Part shown: piece after piece, positions 46,141 through 55,733 of the stretch
Layout: each line of letters opens with the position of its first letter
Position numbering within the stretch: position 1 is the first letter of the stretch
From: Microcystis wesenbergii NRERC-220
Lineage (GTDB): Bacteria > Cyanobacteriota > Cyanobacteriia > Cyanobacteriales > Microcystaceae
NCBI RefSeq assembly: GCF_032027425.1
Contig: NZ_JAVSJA010000001.1
Location: 2,989,501 to 3,053,500, forward strand
Length of the DNA stretch: 64,000 nucleotides
Reading direction: 5' to 3'
Notes under the pieces: model-generated
What the model saw: the letters and a program-made list of their open reading frames with translations, nothing else
The model's database searches: none
What the model was told of the DNA's origin: nothing
Position numbers and translations under genes: made by a program

Positions 46141-47473
46141 GTCAGCAGAAGTCCCTCGCTTTTAGCGATGGGATGAATGCTGACCAGCATATAGACAATT
46201 CTATAAAGTTGTGTTATCATAAATATAGATTCTTGATAACAGCTATGTACAAAGCATATAAATTCACAATAAAACCCAATACCGAGCAAGAAATAGCCTT
46301 AGCTAAAGGCTTCGGCTGTTGTCGCTGGTTTTGGAACTATTCCTTGAATTTATGCCAAGAAACCTATAAAACCACAGGAAAAGGGCTAACACGAAACTAT
46401 ATTCAGGGACTATTGCCTAGTCTCAAAAAAGAATATGAGTGGTTGACAGATGCTTATTCTCAGTGCTTACAGGTTGTTGCTTTGAACTTATCGCAAGCTT
46501 ATCAAAATTTCTTTGAAAAACGGGCTAGATTACCAAGATTCAAGTCCAAACATGGTAGGCAATCAATTAGCTATCCAGCTAATGTCAAGTTTGAAGGTGA
46601 CTACCTCAAATTACCGGGTAAAGTTGGATTAGTTTATTGTGTGCGTCATCGGGAATTTGAAGGAACAATTAAAACCGTTACTATCTCAAAAACTCCAGAC
46701 GGTAAATACTACGCTTCTATTTTAGTTGATGACGAATTGGAGTTGCCTGAGACATCAAAGGATGGCAAAGGCATAGGAATTGATTTAGGACTTACTCATT
46801 TTGCCATTACCAGCAATGGTAGTAAGTATGAGAATCCTAGACATTTAGCTAAACATCAACGTAATTTAAAGCGTAAACAACAAAAGTTATCCCGTAAAAA
46901 GAAGGGAAGTAACAACCGTCAAAAAGCTAGACGTAAAGTAGCTAAAGTTCACTCTAAAATCTCAAGATGTCGTGAGGATTTTCTCCACAAGCTATCCCGT
47001 AAGATAGTTAACGAAAACCAAGTTATTGCGGTAGAAAATCTCAATGTTAAAGGCATGGTACGCAATCATAATTTAGCTAAGGCTATTAGTGATTGTGGTT
47101 GGGGAATGTTTTGTACAATGCTTAAATACAAGGCAGAATGGGAAGGAAAAACTTATATCGAAGTTGATAGGTTTTTCCCTAGTTCTAAAACTTGTAATGT
47201 CTGTCTAAATCAAGTAGCGAGTTTACCACTTGATGTTAGAACATGGACTTGTGAGCATTGCAAAACAACCCATGATCGTGATATAAATGCGGCGATAAAC
47301 ATCAAAAATGAAGCCTTACGGATACTTGTACTGAGCAAAGCCGAAGTATTGTCGTTAGGAACTAGCGATACTGCCTATAGAGGGGATGTAAGACCAAAAG
47401 TTGGGCGTAAGTCCGTCTTGAGGCAATCCCCCGTGAAATAGGAAGCTCTCAACTCTGTTGAGAGTAGTTCACT
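46141..47473 (+). mobile_element. IS200/IS605-group element, tnpB only (IS1341-like)
   Basis: The left end has a two-part hairpin: GTCAGCA (46141-46147) with TGCTGAC (46178-46184), enclosing TCCCTCGC / GCGATGGGA. The right end has CTCTCAAC (46446 in the 47 kb numbering: 47446-47453) with GTTGAGAG (47457-47464). Such subterminal hairpins replace inverted repeats in this group. No Y1 transposase (tnpA) is present, so mobility needs help from elsewhere. Ends are approximate. Confidence 0.75.
46245..47441 (+). CDS. tnpB: RNA-guided nuclease/accessory protein TnpB
   Basis: 398 residues from the ATG at 46245 (MYKAYKFTIKPNTEQEIALA). RuvC residues are all present: D180 in GIGIDLGLTHF, E264 in VIAVENLNVKGM and D346 in THDRDINAAINI. 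The zinc-finger cysteines are C317, C320, C336 and C339. TnpB proteins use an RNA read from the element's right end to cut DNA and keep the element in place. It appears intact. The final residues (SVLRQSPVK) overlap the likely guide-RNA scaffold. Confidence 0.9.
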   Translation: MYKAYKFTIKPNTEQEIALAKGFGCCRWFWNYSLNLCQETYKTTGKGLTRNYIQGLLPSLKKEYEWLTDAYSQCLQVVALNLSQAYQNFFEKRARLPRFKSKHGRQSISYPANVKFEGDYLKLPGKVGLVYCVRHREFEGTIKTVTISKTPDGKYYASILVDDELELPETSKDGKGIGIDLGLTHFAITSNGSKYENPRHLAKHQRNLKRKQQKLSRKKKGSNNRQKARRKVAKVHSKISRCREDFLHKLSRKIVNENQVIAVENLNVKGMVRNHNLAKAISDCGWGMFCTMLKYKAEWEGKTYIEVDRFFPSSKTCNVCLNQVASLPLDVRTWTCEHCKTTHDRDINAAINIKNEALRILVLSKAEVLSLGTSDTAYRGDVRPKVGRKSVLRQSPVK

Positions 47474-47533
47474 TAGCTGGTTATATTTAAATTGAAGATG
47501 GCTCCCCCTTTAATCCCTAGGGTTGATTCATAG

Positions 47534-47700
47534 TAGGGTTGATTCATGAATCAACCCTACCCTGTCAGCCTTGATAAGGGGGGTTTGATCCCCCCTGCCC
47601 CCCTTGATAAGGGGGGTTTGATCCCCCCTGCCCCCCTTGATAAGGGGGGTGTCTGACAGTTAACACCTACCTACTTAATAAACCATCACCGGGTAAATAG
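47534..47700. repeat. GC-rich inverted-repeat cluster upstream of the repeat protein
   Basis: Includes TAGGGTTGATTCATGAATCA (a palindrome) and three copies of CCCTTGATAAGGGGGG with GATCCCCCC linkers. It ends TGACAGTTAACACCTACCTA. The same modules recur at 49385-49685 and 52140-52240. Confidence 0.75.
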
Positions 47701-47715
47701 CCAGAGATAAAAATT

Positions 47716-49326
47716 ATGAAGGAAAGCACCGTCCCCACCATTAATCTCGCCCCTAAACTCAGACGCGATTTATCTTTACGGAATCCCTTTGATTATCTTT
47801 TGCTGTTGTACTGGGTGTTTTATTTTCCCCAAGCAGTGCGCTGGTATGTGGAAACGAGAGACGGCGGCGATAACCATCCCGTACAATTGCGTCTAGGGAT
47901 TCAGGGTCTTCTCTTAACTGTAATTACCCCTCTGATTATCTGTAGCATAGCGGCAAATTTAGGACTTTCTGTTGATTGGGGTGGCGTGGTGTGGGGCGTG
48001 GTGTGGGGCGTGGCGTTGGGCGTGGTGTGGGGCGTGGTGTGGGGCGTGGTGTGGGGCGTGGTGTGGGGCGTGGTGTGGGGCGTGGCGTTGGGCGTGGTGT
48101 GGGGCGTGGCGTTGGGGGGGGTGTTGGGCGTGGTGTTGGGCGGGGTGTGGGGCGTGGTGTTGATCGTGGTGTGGGGCGGGGTGTTGGGGGGGGTGTGGGG
48201 CGTGGTGTTGGGGGGGGTGTTGATCGTGGTGTTGATCGTGGTGTGGGGCGGGGTGTTGGGGGGGGTGTGGGGCGTGGTGTTGGGGGGGGTGTTGATCGTG
48301 GTGTTGGGCGGGGTGTGGGGCGGGGTGTGGGGCGGGGTGTGGGGCGGGGTGTGGGGCGGGGTGTGGGGCGGGGTGTGGGGGGTGATGTCGGGGGTGATGT
48401 CGGGGGTGATGTCGGGGGTGATGTGGGGCGTGATGTGGGGCGTGATGTCGGGCGTGGTGTTGGGCGTGATGTCGGGCGGGGTGCGGTCCGTGGTGTTGGG
48501 CGTGGTGTCGGGCGTGGTGTGGGGCGGGGTGTCGGGCGGGGTGTTGGGCGTGGTGTTTATATTCGCCTTTTTCCGTCTTGATAATTGGCTAATCGGGCTT
48601 TTGGCGGGCCCTCAAGGGCGACTTTTTCCCCGTATTACCCTTCTACCGCTGCCGGGGTTAACCTCGACTCTACAACAATGGTTACAGCAAGACTGGGAAA
48701 CAGCTATTAATAACCTCAATCAATACCTTCGGTACAGCCGCCAGTTTATTCCTGTCCTTGCCGCCGTTAATCGCGTTTTACCGCAATTCCCAGAGGCAGA
48801 AATTATCTATCGCGTCTCCCGTCTGGCAGAAAATCCCTCCGATTGGCAATTGTTAAAATATGCGTCCGCGTCGGCGAAACTGTTTTCTCTTGCTGACAGC
48901 CAAATCCGTCTAGATACTCCTGCTCGCGCCGCCGCCGCCGGTTTTTGGTATCTTCACCAACAGGACACCGAAAAAGCCGAAAAAGCCTTTGCTGTGGTAC
49001 GTTCCCTCGCCTACGGGGAAGAAATGTATAGCCTAGCCCAAACTTTACACCGATTTAGTCGGGCAGCAACTTTCGATAGTATCGCTTCCCTGGAGGTTGC
49101 CCCCATTGCCGCAGAACCGTCATTACGTCCGCAAACTTGGCAAGCTATCAGCAGTTTAAATCGAGTTATCACAGAAATAGCTTTAGCACAGAGAAGTAGA
49201 GATCGGATTATCGGGGAATTAAGCGATATAATCGACCGACAGGCTGCCAATTTACCCCAAGCAGAAAAAGAATTAATCCTTTCTATCGCCCAAAAATGGA
49301 AAACTTGCTGTTCTTCTAGGTTGTAA
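47716..49326 (+). CDS. Membrane protein with ~48-unit W-G-V-V tetrapeptide repeat
   Basis: 536 residues in three parts. Residues 1-85 have helices [20 protein letters not shown] and [20 protein letters not shown]. Residues ~89-282 are almost only 4-residue units ([16 protein letters not shown]), with Gly at every fourth position. Residues ~283-536 form a helical soluble domain ([40 protein letters not shown]) resembling TPR-like helical hairpins. I do not recognise a named family, though similar N-termini occur in other cyanobacteria. The Gly spacing suggests tightly packed membrane helices or a channel-like stack. The +1 frame is also open. Confidence 0.75.
   Translation: MKESTVPTINLAPKLRRDLSLRNPFDYLLLLYWVFYFPQAVRWYVETRDGGDNHPVQLRLGIQGLLLTVITPLIICSIAANLGLSVDWGGVVWGVVWGVALGVVWGVVWGVVWGVVWGVVWGVALGVVWGVALGGVLGVVLGGVWGVVLIVVWGGVLGGVWGVVLGGVLIVVLIVVWGGVLGGVWGVVLGGVLIVVLGGVWGGVWGGVWGGVWGGVWGGVWGVMSGVMSGVMSGVMWGVMWGVMSGVVLGVMSGGVRSVVLGVVSGVVWGGVSGGVLGVVFIFAFFRLDNWLIGLLAGPQGRLFPRITLLPLPGLTSTLQQWLQQDWETAINNLNQYLRYSRQFIPVLAAVNRVLPQFPEAEIIYRVSRLAENPSDWQLLKYASASAKLFSLADSQIRLDTPARAAAAGFWYLHQQDTEKAEKAFAVVRSLAYGEEMYSLAQTLHRFSRAATFDSIASLEVAPIAAEPSLRPQTWQAISSLNRVITEIALAQRSRDRIIGELSDIIDRQAANLPQAEKELILSIAQKWKTCCSSRL
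47981..48557 (+). repeat. 12-bp tandem repeat tract encoding W-G-V-V units
   Basis: About 48 units of GGCGTGGTGTGG and variants (GGCGTGGCGTTG, GGGGTGTTGATC, GGGGTGATGTCG), arranged in larger blocks: a segment of about 66 bp at 48175-48235 recurs at 48239-48300. The plus strand is almost free of A and very G-rich, so it may form G-quadruplexes. Confidence 0.9.
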
Positions 49327-49384
49327 GCTAAGACGCATTTAAACCGCTTATTCTTAGATTAGCCGAATCTCCCCCCCCCTGCCC

Positions 49385-49685
49385 CTAGGGTTGATTCATA
49401 GTAGGGTTGATTCATAGTAGGGTTGATTCATGAATCAACCCTACCTTGAGGGGGTTTGATCCCCCCTGTCAGCCTTGATAAGGGGGGTGTCTGACAGTTT
49501 TTAACACCTACCGACAATCAACCCTACCTTGAGGGGGTTTGATCCCCCCTGTCAGCCTTGATAAGGGGGGTGTCTGACAGTTTTTAACACCTACCGACAA
49601 TCAACCCTACCTTGAGGGGGTTTGATCCCCCCTGTCAGCCTTGATAAGGGGGGTGTCTGACAGTTTTTAACACCTAGCTACTTAG
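49385..49685. repeat. GC-rich repeat cluster with three 83-bp tandem units
   Basis: TAGGGTTGATTCA repeats lead into three copies (49433, 49516, 49599) of an 83-bp unit that contains CCTTGAGGGGGTTTGATCCC and CCTTGATAAGGGGGGTGTCT and closes with TTTTTAACACCTA. Each unit holds two strong hairpins. It lies just past the repeat protein. Confidence 0.85.
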
Positions 49686-49807
49686 TGCCAGATTAATTTC
49701 TTAGCTAGGATAGGCAAGAGGCAGCTGGAAAAAATTCTCCTGTCTCCTGTCACGGCTGCTGGCAGTAAGTAATTTTGCTGGCATCTGATATTCAAACTCA
49801 AGCAACT

Positions 49808-50578
49808 ATGTGTCAACTTTTAGGCATGAATTGTAATGTCCCCACGGATATCTGTTTTTCCTTCGAGGGATTTTGTGCGCGGGGAGGAAAAACCGACGAA
49901 CATCGAGACGGTTGGGGAATTGCCTTTTTTGAAGGTTTAGGTTGTCGAACTTTTATTGATGTTAAACCCTCGATCGCTTCTCCGATTGCGGAATTAATTA
50001 AAAACTATCCCATCCATTCTACCAATGTTATCGCCCATATTCGCAAAGCCACCCAAGGAGAAATTAAACTAGAAAACTGTCATCCTTTTCGGCGGGAATT
50101 GTGGGGAAAATATTGGGTTTTTGCCCATAATGGTAATTTAGAAAATTTCTCACCGGCTGCGGGAGATTTTTATCAACCGGTTGGGGACACAGATTCGGAA
50201 AGAGCTTTCTGTTTAATTCTTAATACCCTGCGAGAGACTTTTCCCCAGGGCAAACCTTCCCTAGAACAACTCTATCCAGTCCTAAAAACTATCACAAACT
50301 CTATCGCTTGTCAAGGTATTTTTAATTATCTTTTATCCGATGGTGAACACTTTTTTGCCCATTGTTCAACTAAATTAAGCTATATAATCCGGCAATATCC
50401 TTTTGCCGCTGCTCATTTAATTGATGAAGATGTGAGCGTTGACTTTCAAGCTTTAGCTCGTCTGGGCGATCAAGTGGCAATTATTGCCACTACACCCTTA
50501 ACTGATAATGAAGTTTGGACACCGATTAATGCAGGAGAATTATTAGTTTTTCAGGAGGGCGCAGCAATTTTAAGTTAA
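49808..50578 (+). CDS. Class II glutamine amidotransferase (YafJ-like)
   Basis: The start is ATG 49808 because the next residue is the catalytic Cys2 (MCQLLGMNCNVPTDICFSFE). Further NTN-hydrolase motifs are DEHRDGWGIAFFEGLG, VIAHIRKATQGE, NCHPFRRELWGKYWVFAHNG and DTDSERAFCLIL. 256 residues. It is a stand-alone glutaminase-type amidotransferase; the acceptor is unknown. A relative, EgtC, hydrolyses a gamma-glutamyl bond in ergothioneine synthesis, but no egt genes are nearby. Its stop is 2 bp from the convergent ABC ATPase. Confidence 0.87.
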   Translation: MCQLLGMNCNVPTDICFSFEGFCARGGKTDEHRDGWGIAFFEGLGCRTFIDVKPSIASPIAELIKNYPIHSTNVIAHIRKATQGEIKLENCHPFRRELWGKYWVFAHNGNLENFSPAAGDFYQPVGDTDSERAFCLILNTLRETFPQGKPSLEQLYPVLKTITNSIACQGIFNYLLSDGEHFFAHCSTKLSYIIRQYPFAAAHLIDEDVSVDFQALARLGDQVAIIATTPLTDNEVWTPINAGELLVFQEGAAILS

Positions 50579-50580
50579 TC

Positions 50581-51309
50581 TTACCAGTGGTCACTTTGTC
50601 GAGATTTTTCTAAGTCAATTAACTGAGTTTTTAGCCCTAACCAATCTAATTGATTGGCGAGGCAATCTGAGCCAATTTTCCCCGCTTCTAGATAAATGAC
50701 TCGCTCGGCAAATTCCTCTAAAAAATCCAGTTGATGATTGACCATAATTATCGTCATTGAACTTTGATTATTTAATACTTCTAATAACCTGCTGGCCGTG
50801 CCTGTATCTAGAGCAGAGGTGGGTTCATCTAATAACAGTATGCTCGGCTCTAACAGCAAGGCTCTGGTAATTGCTACTAATTGTCTTTGTCCTAAAGATA
50901 ATTCTAACTCCCCGCGCTCAAACCACTGTTCAGGAATTTTTAATAGGGATGTCCAACGGTCAATTCTCTGATTAATTTCAGCAGGGTTAAGTTTTTTTAA
51001 TTGCAGAGGATAAGCGAGAGCATCTCGAACAGTCATCCCTAATAACTTCGACTCTTGTAGCAATAAAACTATCTGTTGTCGCAGGGAAATAACCGGTATT
51101 TCCTTAATCGATTTACCTTGAAAATAAATATTTCCCGTGCTTGGTTCCTGCAAACGATTTAACAATCGCAAAAGAGTGGTTTTTCCTGCCCCAGATGCTC
51201 CGACAATAGCTAACTTTTCTCCTTGCTTGATGCTAAAAGTAATATCTTCTAACAGATAAGCACTGCCCCGTCGGATAGCTAAATTTACTTGCTGTAGTTC
51301 TAAAATCAA
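50581..51309 (-). CDS. ABC transporter ATP-binding protein
   Basis: 242 residues: Walker A GASGAGKTTL, Q-loop LLLQESKLLGM, an altered signature ELSLGQRQLVAITRALLLEP (LSLGQ for LSGGQ), Walker B SILLLDEPTSALDTGTAS and the H-loop VNHQLDF. It resembles the YbbL/FetA group. No permease gene is adjacent, so the partner is elsewhere or lost. The substrate is unknown. Confidence 0.87.
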   Translation of the reverse strand: MILELQQVNLAIRRGSAYLLEDITFSIKQGEKLAIVGASGAGKTTLLRLLNRLQEPSTGNIYFQGKSIKEIPVISLRQQIVLLLQESKLLGMTVRDALAYPLQLKKLNPAEINQRIDRWTSLLKIPEQWFERGELELSLGQRQLVAITRALLLEPSILLLDEPTSALDTGTASRLLEVLNNQSSMTIIMVNHQLDFLEEFAERVIYLEAGKIGSDCLANQLDWLGLKTQLIDLEKSRQSDHW

Positions 51310-51384
51310 GATTGGTCTTTTCCTTACTTAGTTCAAATTTATTATATAATAAAAATAGCCCAATGAGTTCGGCAGGTATTCCCC

Positions 51385-52074
51385 ATGGTTAGTCAAGTTA
51401 ACAAAACCGAGATTATCTATCCTGAGAGCGACGGTAAACCGATGGCAGATAATACTAAACAATTTAACTGGATAGTGACGATTAAGCAGAATATCGACTG
51501 GTTATATATCGATGATCCCCAGGTATTTGTAGCGGGGGATCTGTTGTGGTATCCCGTGCAAGGCCAGCCGAAAATTGCCGATGCTCCTGATACGATGGTA
51601 GTATTTGGCAGACCGAAAGGGGATCGAGGTTCCTATAAACAATGGCAAGAAGATAATCTTGCTCCTCAAGTCGTCTTTGAGATTCTTTCTCCCAGTAATA
51701 CCTCCATCGAAATGGCCAAAAAATTGCTATTTTATGATCGCTATGGAGTCCAAGAATACTACGTCTATGATCCCGATGATAATAGTCTAGAAGCTTGGCA
51801 GCGAATTGGTGACAGTTTAGACAGTGTTAGTGAGGTTAATAATTGGGTGAGTCCCCGTTTAGGCATTCGTTTTGACTTAACCGACGAGTTAAAAATTTAT
51901 CGTCCTGATGGTACTCAATTTTTGTCCTACAGCGAAATTAATCAACTACTGGAGCAGGAAAAGCAACGGGCTGAAAATGAACGCCAACGGGCTGAACAGG
52001 CTAATCAGCAGTTAGTAGAAATGGAGGCAAAACTGCAAAAATATCGTCAACTTTTTGGGGAATTACCTAACTAA
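51385..52074 (+). CDS. Uma2-family (DUF820) PD-(D/E)xK protein
   Basis: 229 residues. The core has DPQVFVAGDLLWYPVQGQPK, APDTMVVFGRPKGDRGSY and LAPQVVFEILSPSNTSIEMA, the DUF820/Uma2 endonuclease-like fold with the E-x-L-S-P motif; YGVQEYYVYDPDDNSLEAW follows. The last 40 residues are a coiled coil rich in Glu, Gln and Arg. This family is greatly expanded in cyanobacteria; nuclease activity is inferred from fold only. Confidence 0.87.
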   Translation: MVSQVNKTEIIYPESDGKPMADNTKQFNWIVTIKQNIDWLYIDDPQVFVAGDLLWYPVQGQPKIADAPDTMVVFGRPKGDRGSYKQWQEDNLAPQVVFEILSPSNTSIEMAKKLLFYDRYGVQEYYVYDPDDNSLEAWQRIGDSLDSVSEVNNWVSPRLGIRFDLTDELKIYRPDGTQFLSYSEINQLLEQEKQRAENERQRAEQANQQLVEMEAKLQKYRQLFGELPN

Positions 52075-52097
52075 AATTTGAACTAGCGACGGGAGTA

Positions 52098-52240
52098 TAA
52101 GTAAGTGGTTCTAATTAAATAGAAGATAGATTTTGCCTTCGATCCCCCCCTGCCCCCCTTGATAAGGGGGGTGCCGATCTCTCCTTAATCCCCCCTTAAT
52201 AAGGGGGGTATCTGACAATTTTTAACACCTACCTACTTAA
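52098..52240. repeat. MITE-like element with CCCCCTTGATAAGGGGG core
   Basis: Starts TAAGTAAGTGGTTCTAATTA and ends, in reverse complement, TTAAGTAGGTAGGTGTTAAA: imperfect inverted ends. The middle holds CCCCCCTTGATAAGGGGGG and CCCCCCTTAATAAGGGGGG hairpins. A lone left end TAAGTAAGTGGTTATAATTA lies at about 14598. Related cores flank the W-G-V-V gene. Confidence 0.7.
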
Positions 52241-52241
52241 C

Positions 52242-52269
52242 AAAAAAAGAGGACTGGTTAGTCCTCTTA
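52242..52269 (-). terminator. Rho-independent terminator of psaC
   Basis: Read on the minus strand, AAGAGGACT and AGTCCTCTT form a 9-bp stem around AACC, followed by TTTTTTG. It lies about 50 bp past the psaC stop. Confidence 0.8.
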
Positions 52270-52316
52270 ACAAGATTAGTTTTCGCTAAATGTTAAACAC
52301 AGAATGATTGCCAGGC

Positions 52317-52595
<279 letters not shown>

Positions 52596-52813
52596 TTAAA
52601 TTTCGGGTTTATCGGTTAGTTTACCTTACAGCGATCTGTTCATCGCTCGATCGGTGACATAACTTTAAACTCTGTAACACTTGGGCAAAATGGCGATCGC
52701 TGGTCGCATCTCGGCTAATCCTAGAAATAGCCTTAAAGAATTGCTTGCCGGGGTTACGGGGGGAACCGAAAAAGGTAATCTGGATCGCAAGATAATTTAT
52801 TTCGTTTTCCAGT

Positions 52814-54784
52814 ATGACAGAAATAGCGATCGAATCGATCCTACAGGAAAATCGGCTGTTTCCTCCCAGTGCCGAATTTTCCCAGAATGCCACCATTAAA
52901 AGCCTTGAAGAATACCAGCAACTCTACGCCAAAGCCAAGGCCGATCCCCCAGCTTTTTGGGCCCAATTAGCCGAAAAAGAATTACATTGGTTTGAAAAAT
53001 GGTCAGAGATTCTTGACTGGCAGCCCCCCTTTGCTAAATGGTTCGTCAACGGCAAGATTAATATTTGTTACAACTGTATTGACAGACATCTCACCACATG
53101 GAGACGCAATAAAGCCGCCATCATCTGGGAAGGAGAACCGGGAGACAGCCGCACCATTACCTACGAACAGCTACACCGAGAAGTCTGTCAATTTGCCAAC
53201 GCTTTAAAAGAATTAGGCGTTAAAAAAGGCGATGTGGTCGGAATTTATATGCCGATGATTCCCGAGGCGGCCATCGCTATGTTAGCCTGTGCCAGAATTG
53301 GTGCGCCCCACAGTGTAGTTTTTGGGGGATTTAGTGCCGATGCTTTGCGCGATCGTCTTAATGATGCGGCCGCTAAGGTGGTAATCACTGCCGATGGTGG
53401 TTTCCGCAAGGATAAAGTCGTTGCCCTCAAGGAACAGGTAGATCTGGCTCTAGCCGATAATAGCGCCCCCAGTGTGGAAAAAGTTCTCGTTGTTCAGCGC
53501 AGCAAGGAAGCAATCAATATGGTTGCCGATCGCGATTACTGGTGGCATGATCTACAAAAACAGGTATCTGCTAATTGTCCGGCCGAACCCATGGATAGCG
53601 AAGATATGTTATTTATCCTCTATACCAGTGGTTCCACCGGCAAACCGAAAGGAGTCGTCCACACCACCGGCGGTTATAATCTCTACACCCATGTCACCAG
53701 CAAATGGATTTTTGACCTGAAAGACACCGATGTTTACTGGTGTACTGCCGATGTGGGTTGGATTACCGGCCATAGTTATATCGTTTACGGACCGCTTTCC
53801 AACGGTGCCACCACGGTAATGTATGAAGGGGTTCCCCGTCCCTCTAATTTAGGCTGTTTTTGGGATGTAATTGAGAAATATCGCGTTAATATCTTTTATA
53901 CTGCCCCCACTGCTATCCGCGCTTTTATCAAAATGGGTGAAGATATCCCCAATAGCCGGGATTTATCCTCTTTGCGCTTACTGGGAACCGTGGGAGAACC
54001 GATTAACCCGGAAGCGTGGATGTGGTATCACCGAGTTATCGGTAAGGAAAAATGTCCGATTGTCGATACTTGGTGGCAAACGGAAACCGGGGGAATTATG
54101 ATTACTCCCTTACCCGGGGCAATTGCCACCAAACCGGGGTCAGCAACCCTACCTTTCCCCGGTATTATGGCCGAAGTGGTGGACTTAGAGGGCAATCCCA
54201 CCCAAGCGAATGAGGGGGGTTATCTGGTGGTCAAACATCCCTGGCCCGGTATGATGCGAACAGTCTATAAAAATCCCGATCGCTTCCGCAATACCTACTG
54301 GGAACATATCGCCCCCAAAGATGGCCAATATCTCTATTTTGCCGGGGATGGTAGTCGTCAGGACGAAGACGGTTATTTCTGGGTAATGGGGCGCGTCGAT
54401 GACGTGATGAGCGTTTCTGGCCACCGTTTAGGGACAATGGAGATCGAATCAGCTTTAGTATCTCATCCCGCGGTAGCAGAGGCGGCTGTAGTGGGACGAC
54501 CGGATGAAATTAAAGGGGAAGAAGTCTATGCTTTTGTGACTCTCGAGGGGCATTATGAAGCGAGTCCGGAGTTAGCGCAAGCATTAAAGGATCACGTTGT
54601 CAAGGAAATTGGCATTATTGCTCGACCGGGAGAAATCCGTTTTACCGATGTACTGCCAAAAACGCGATCGGGTAAAATTATGCGTCGTCTCTTGCGAACT
54701 TTAGCATCAGGTCAAGAGATTTCTGGTGATACTTCTACTCTAGAAGATCGATCGGTTTTGGATAAATTACGGCAAGGTGCCTAA
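52814..54784 (+). CDS. acs: Acetyl-CoA synthetase (AMP-forming)
   Basis: 656 residues of the ANL superfamily. Seen: [20 protein letters not shown] (A3 loop), [39 protein letters not shown] (A5), [20 protein letters not shown] (A7), [20 protein letters not shown] (A8) and the catalytic-lysine segment [14 protein letters not shown] near the C-terminus (A10). It activates acetate to acetyl-CoA via acetyl-AMP in the cytosol. The lysine in A10 is the usual acetylation control site. Full length. Confidence 0.95.
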   Translation: MTEIAIESILQENRLFPPSAEFSQNATIKSLEEYQQLYAKAKADPPAFWAQLAEKELHWFEKWSEILDWQPPFAKWFVNGKINICYNCIDRHLTTWRRNKAAIIWEGEPGDSRTITYEQLHREVCQFANALKELGVKKGDVVGIYMPMIPEAAIAMLACARIGAPHSVVFGGFSADALRDRLNDAAAKVVITADGGFRKDKVVALKEQVDLALADNSAPSVEKVLVVQRSKEAINMVADRDYWWHDLQKQVSANCPAEPMDSEDMLFILYTSGSTGKPKGVVHTTGGYNLYTHVTSKWIFDLKDTDVYWCTADVGWITGHSYIVYGPLSNGATTVMYEGVPRPSNLGCFWDVIEKYRVNIFYTAPTAIRAFIKMGEDIPNSRDLSSLRLLGTVGEPINPEAWMWYHRVIGKEKCPIVDTWWQTETGGIMITPLPGAIATKPGSATLPFPGIMAEVVDLEGNPTQANEGGYLVVKHPWPGMMRTVYKNPDRFRNTYWEHIAPKDGQYLYFAGDGSRQDEDGYFWVMGRVDDVMSVSGHRLGTMEIESALVSHPAVAEAAVVGRPDEIKGEEVYAFVTLEGHYEASPELAQALKDHVVKEIGIIARPGEIRFTDVLPKTRSGKIMRRLLRTLASGQEISGDTSTLEDRSVLDKLRQGA

Positions 54785-55043
54785 TTTAATTACTGGTTTT
54801 TCCTAGCAGTTAGGGTGAGGAATCAGAGTTAATCTTATCTCACTCTAACGGGAGTGATTATCGGTGAACATATTTGCTCAAGCACCAAATCTATAGCTAA
54901 TAATAAATCCTGTTTAAAAGGTATAGGGGAAGTGGGGAAGTGGGGAGAAACAATCCATAACTTGGGAGTTAATCACAGGATTAAAAACGGATTTGGTATA
55001 ATGATAAAGATAAGAGCGAAGGGAAATTATAGGAGTTTAATCA

Positions 55044-55535
55044 ATGACCACCACCACTACTACCGATAATGATTTAAAAAGACTAGAAGATTTAATCCTC
55101 AATGGACAGAAGATAATCGAACATCGATTCAACGAGATCGACAATCGACTCACTACCATGGACAATCGACTCACTACCATGGAAACTCGACTGATTGAGG
55201 TGGACAATCGACTGATTGAGGTGGACAATCGACTCACTACCGTGGAAACTCGACTGATTGAGGTGGACAATCGATTGAAGGTGATCGAGAATGGACAAGC
55301 GGAAATGAAAGCTGATGTCAAAACTGTTCAAAAAGATACTACCGATTTAAAGATTGAACTCACGGAAGTTAAAGGTGATATTAAAACTCTTGATAGTAAA
55401 TTTGATGACATGAATAAACGCTTAGAGAAAGTCGAAGGAACCCAAAAGAATCAAATTTGGACATTGATAACTGTCTTAAGTGGTTCCCTACTAGCTGTGG
55501 GATTTAGAAGTTTTTTTATCGACAATAATCCCTAA
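55044..55535 (+). CDS. Coiled-coil protein with C-terminal membrane anchor
   Basis: 163 residues. From residue 25 to 85 there are tandem heptads written by 21-bp DNA repeats (MDNRLTTMETRLIEVDNRLI), a continuous coiled coil; a second coiled coil follows (VKGDIKTLDSKFDDMNKRLE). Near the C-terminus a hydrophobic helix, QIWTLITVLSGSLLAVGFRS, probably anchors it. The opening MTTTTTTDND is low-complexity. The function is unknown; similar short proteins are common in Microcystis-like genomes. Confidence 0.72.
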   Translation: MTTTTTTDNDLKRLEDLILNGQKIIEHRFNEIDNRLTTMDNRLTTMETRLIEVDNRLIEVDNRLTTVETRLIEVDNRLKVIENGQAEMKADVKTVQKDTTDLKIELTEVKGDIKTLDSKFDDMNKRLEKVEGTQKNQIWTLITVLSGSLLAVGFRSFFIDNNP

Positions 55536-55686
55536 TCTCAGCAAGAGAATTGCTATATAACAGTTTTATGAGAAAGGCTGTTAATTAATCGTCGCTGTTC
55601 CCTGTTCCCTTCTCTTAGGATTAACTTGAATTTTGTCGGGCTACTTCAAATTACCTCATGAGAGTAGGAAATTACCTAAAAAAAGG

Positions 55687-55711
55687 AAAAAGGGAAATAT
55701 ATTCCCTTTTT
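55687..55711 (-). terminator. Rho-independent terminator of DUF1269 gene
   Basis: On the minus strand, AAAAAGGGAA pairs with TTCCCTTTTT around a short A/T loop, followed by a T-rich stretch. It is 23 bp past the stop. Confidence 0.65.
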
Positions 55712-55733
55712 CTGGCTTTTATGGATCCATATC

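Noticed and set aside
47976-48581. 201-residue ORF of G-V-G-R repeats in the second frame of the repeat tract
   Set aside because: It exists only because the 12-bp repeat has no stop in any forward frame. The W-G-V-V frame continues into ordinary protein on both sides, the G-V-G-R frame does not.
49433-49685. Three 83-bp repeats resembling a CRISPR array
   Set aside because: The copies are directly tandem with no unique spacers, and each contains transposon-like hairpins; no cas gene is near.
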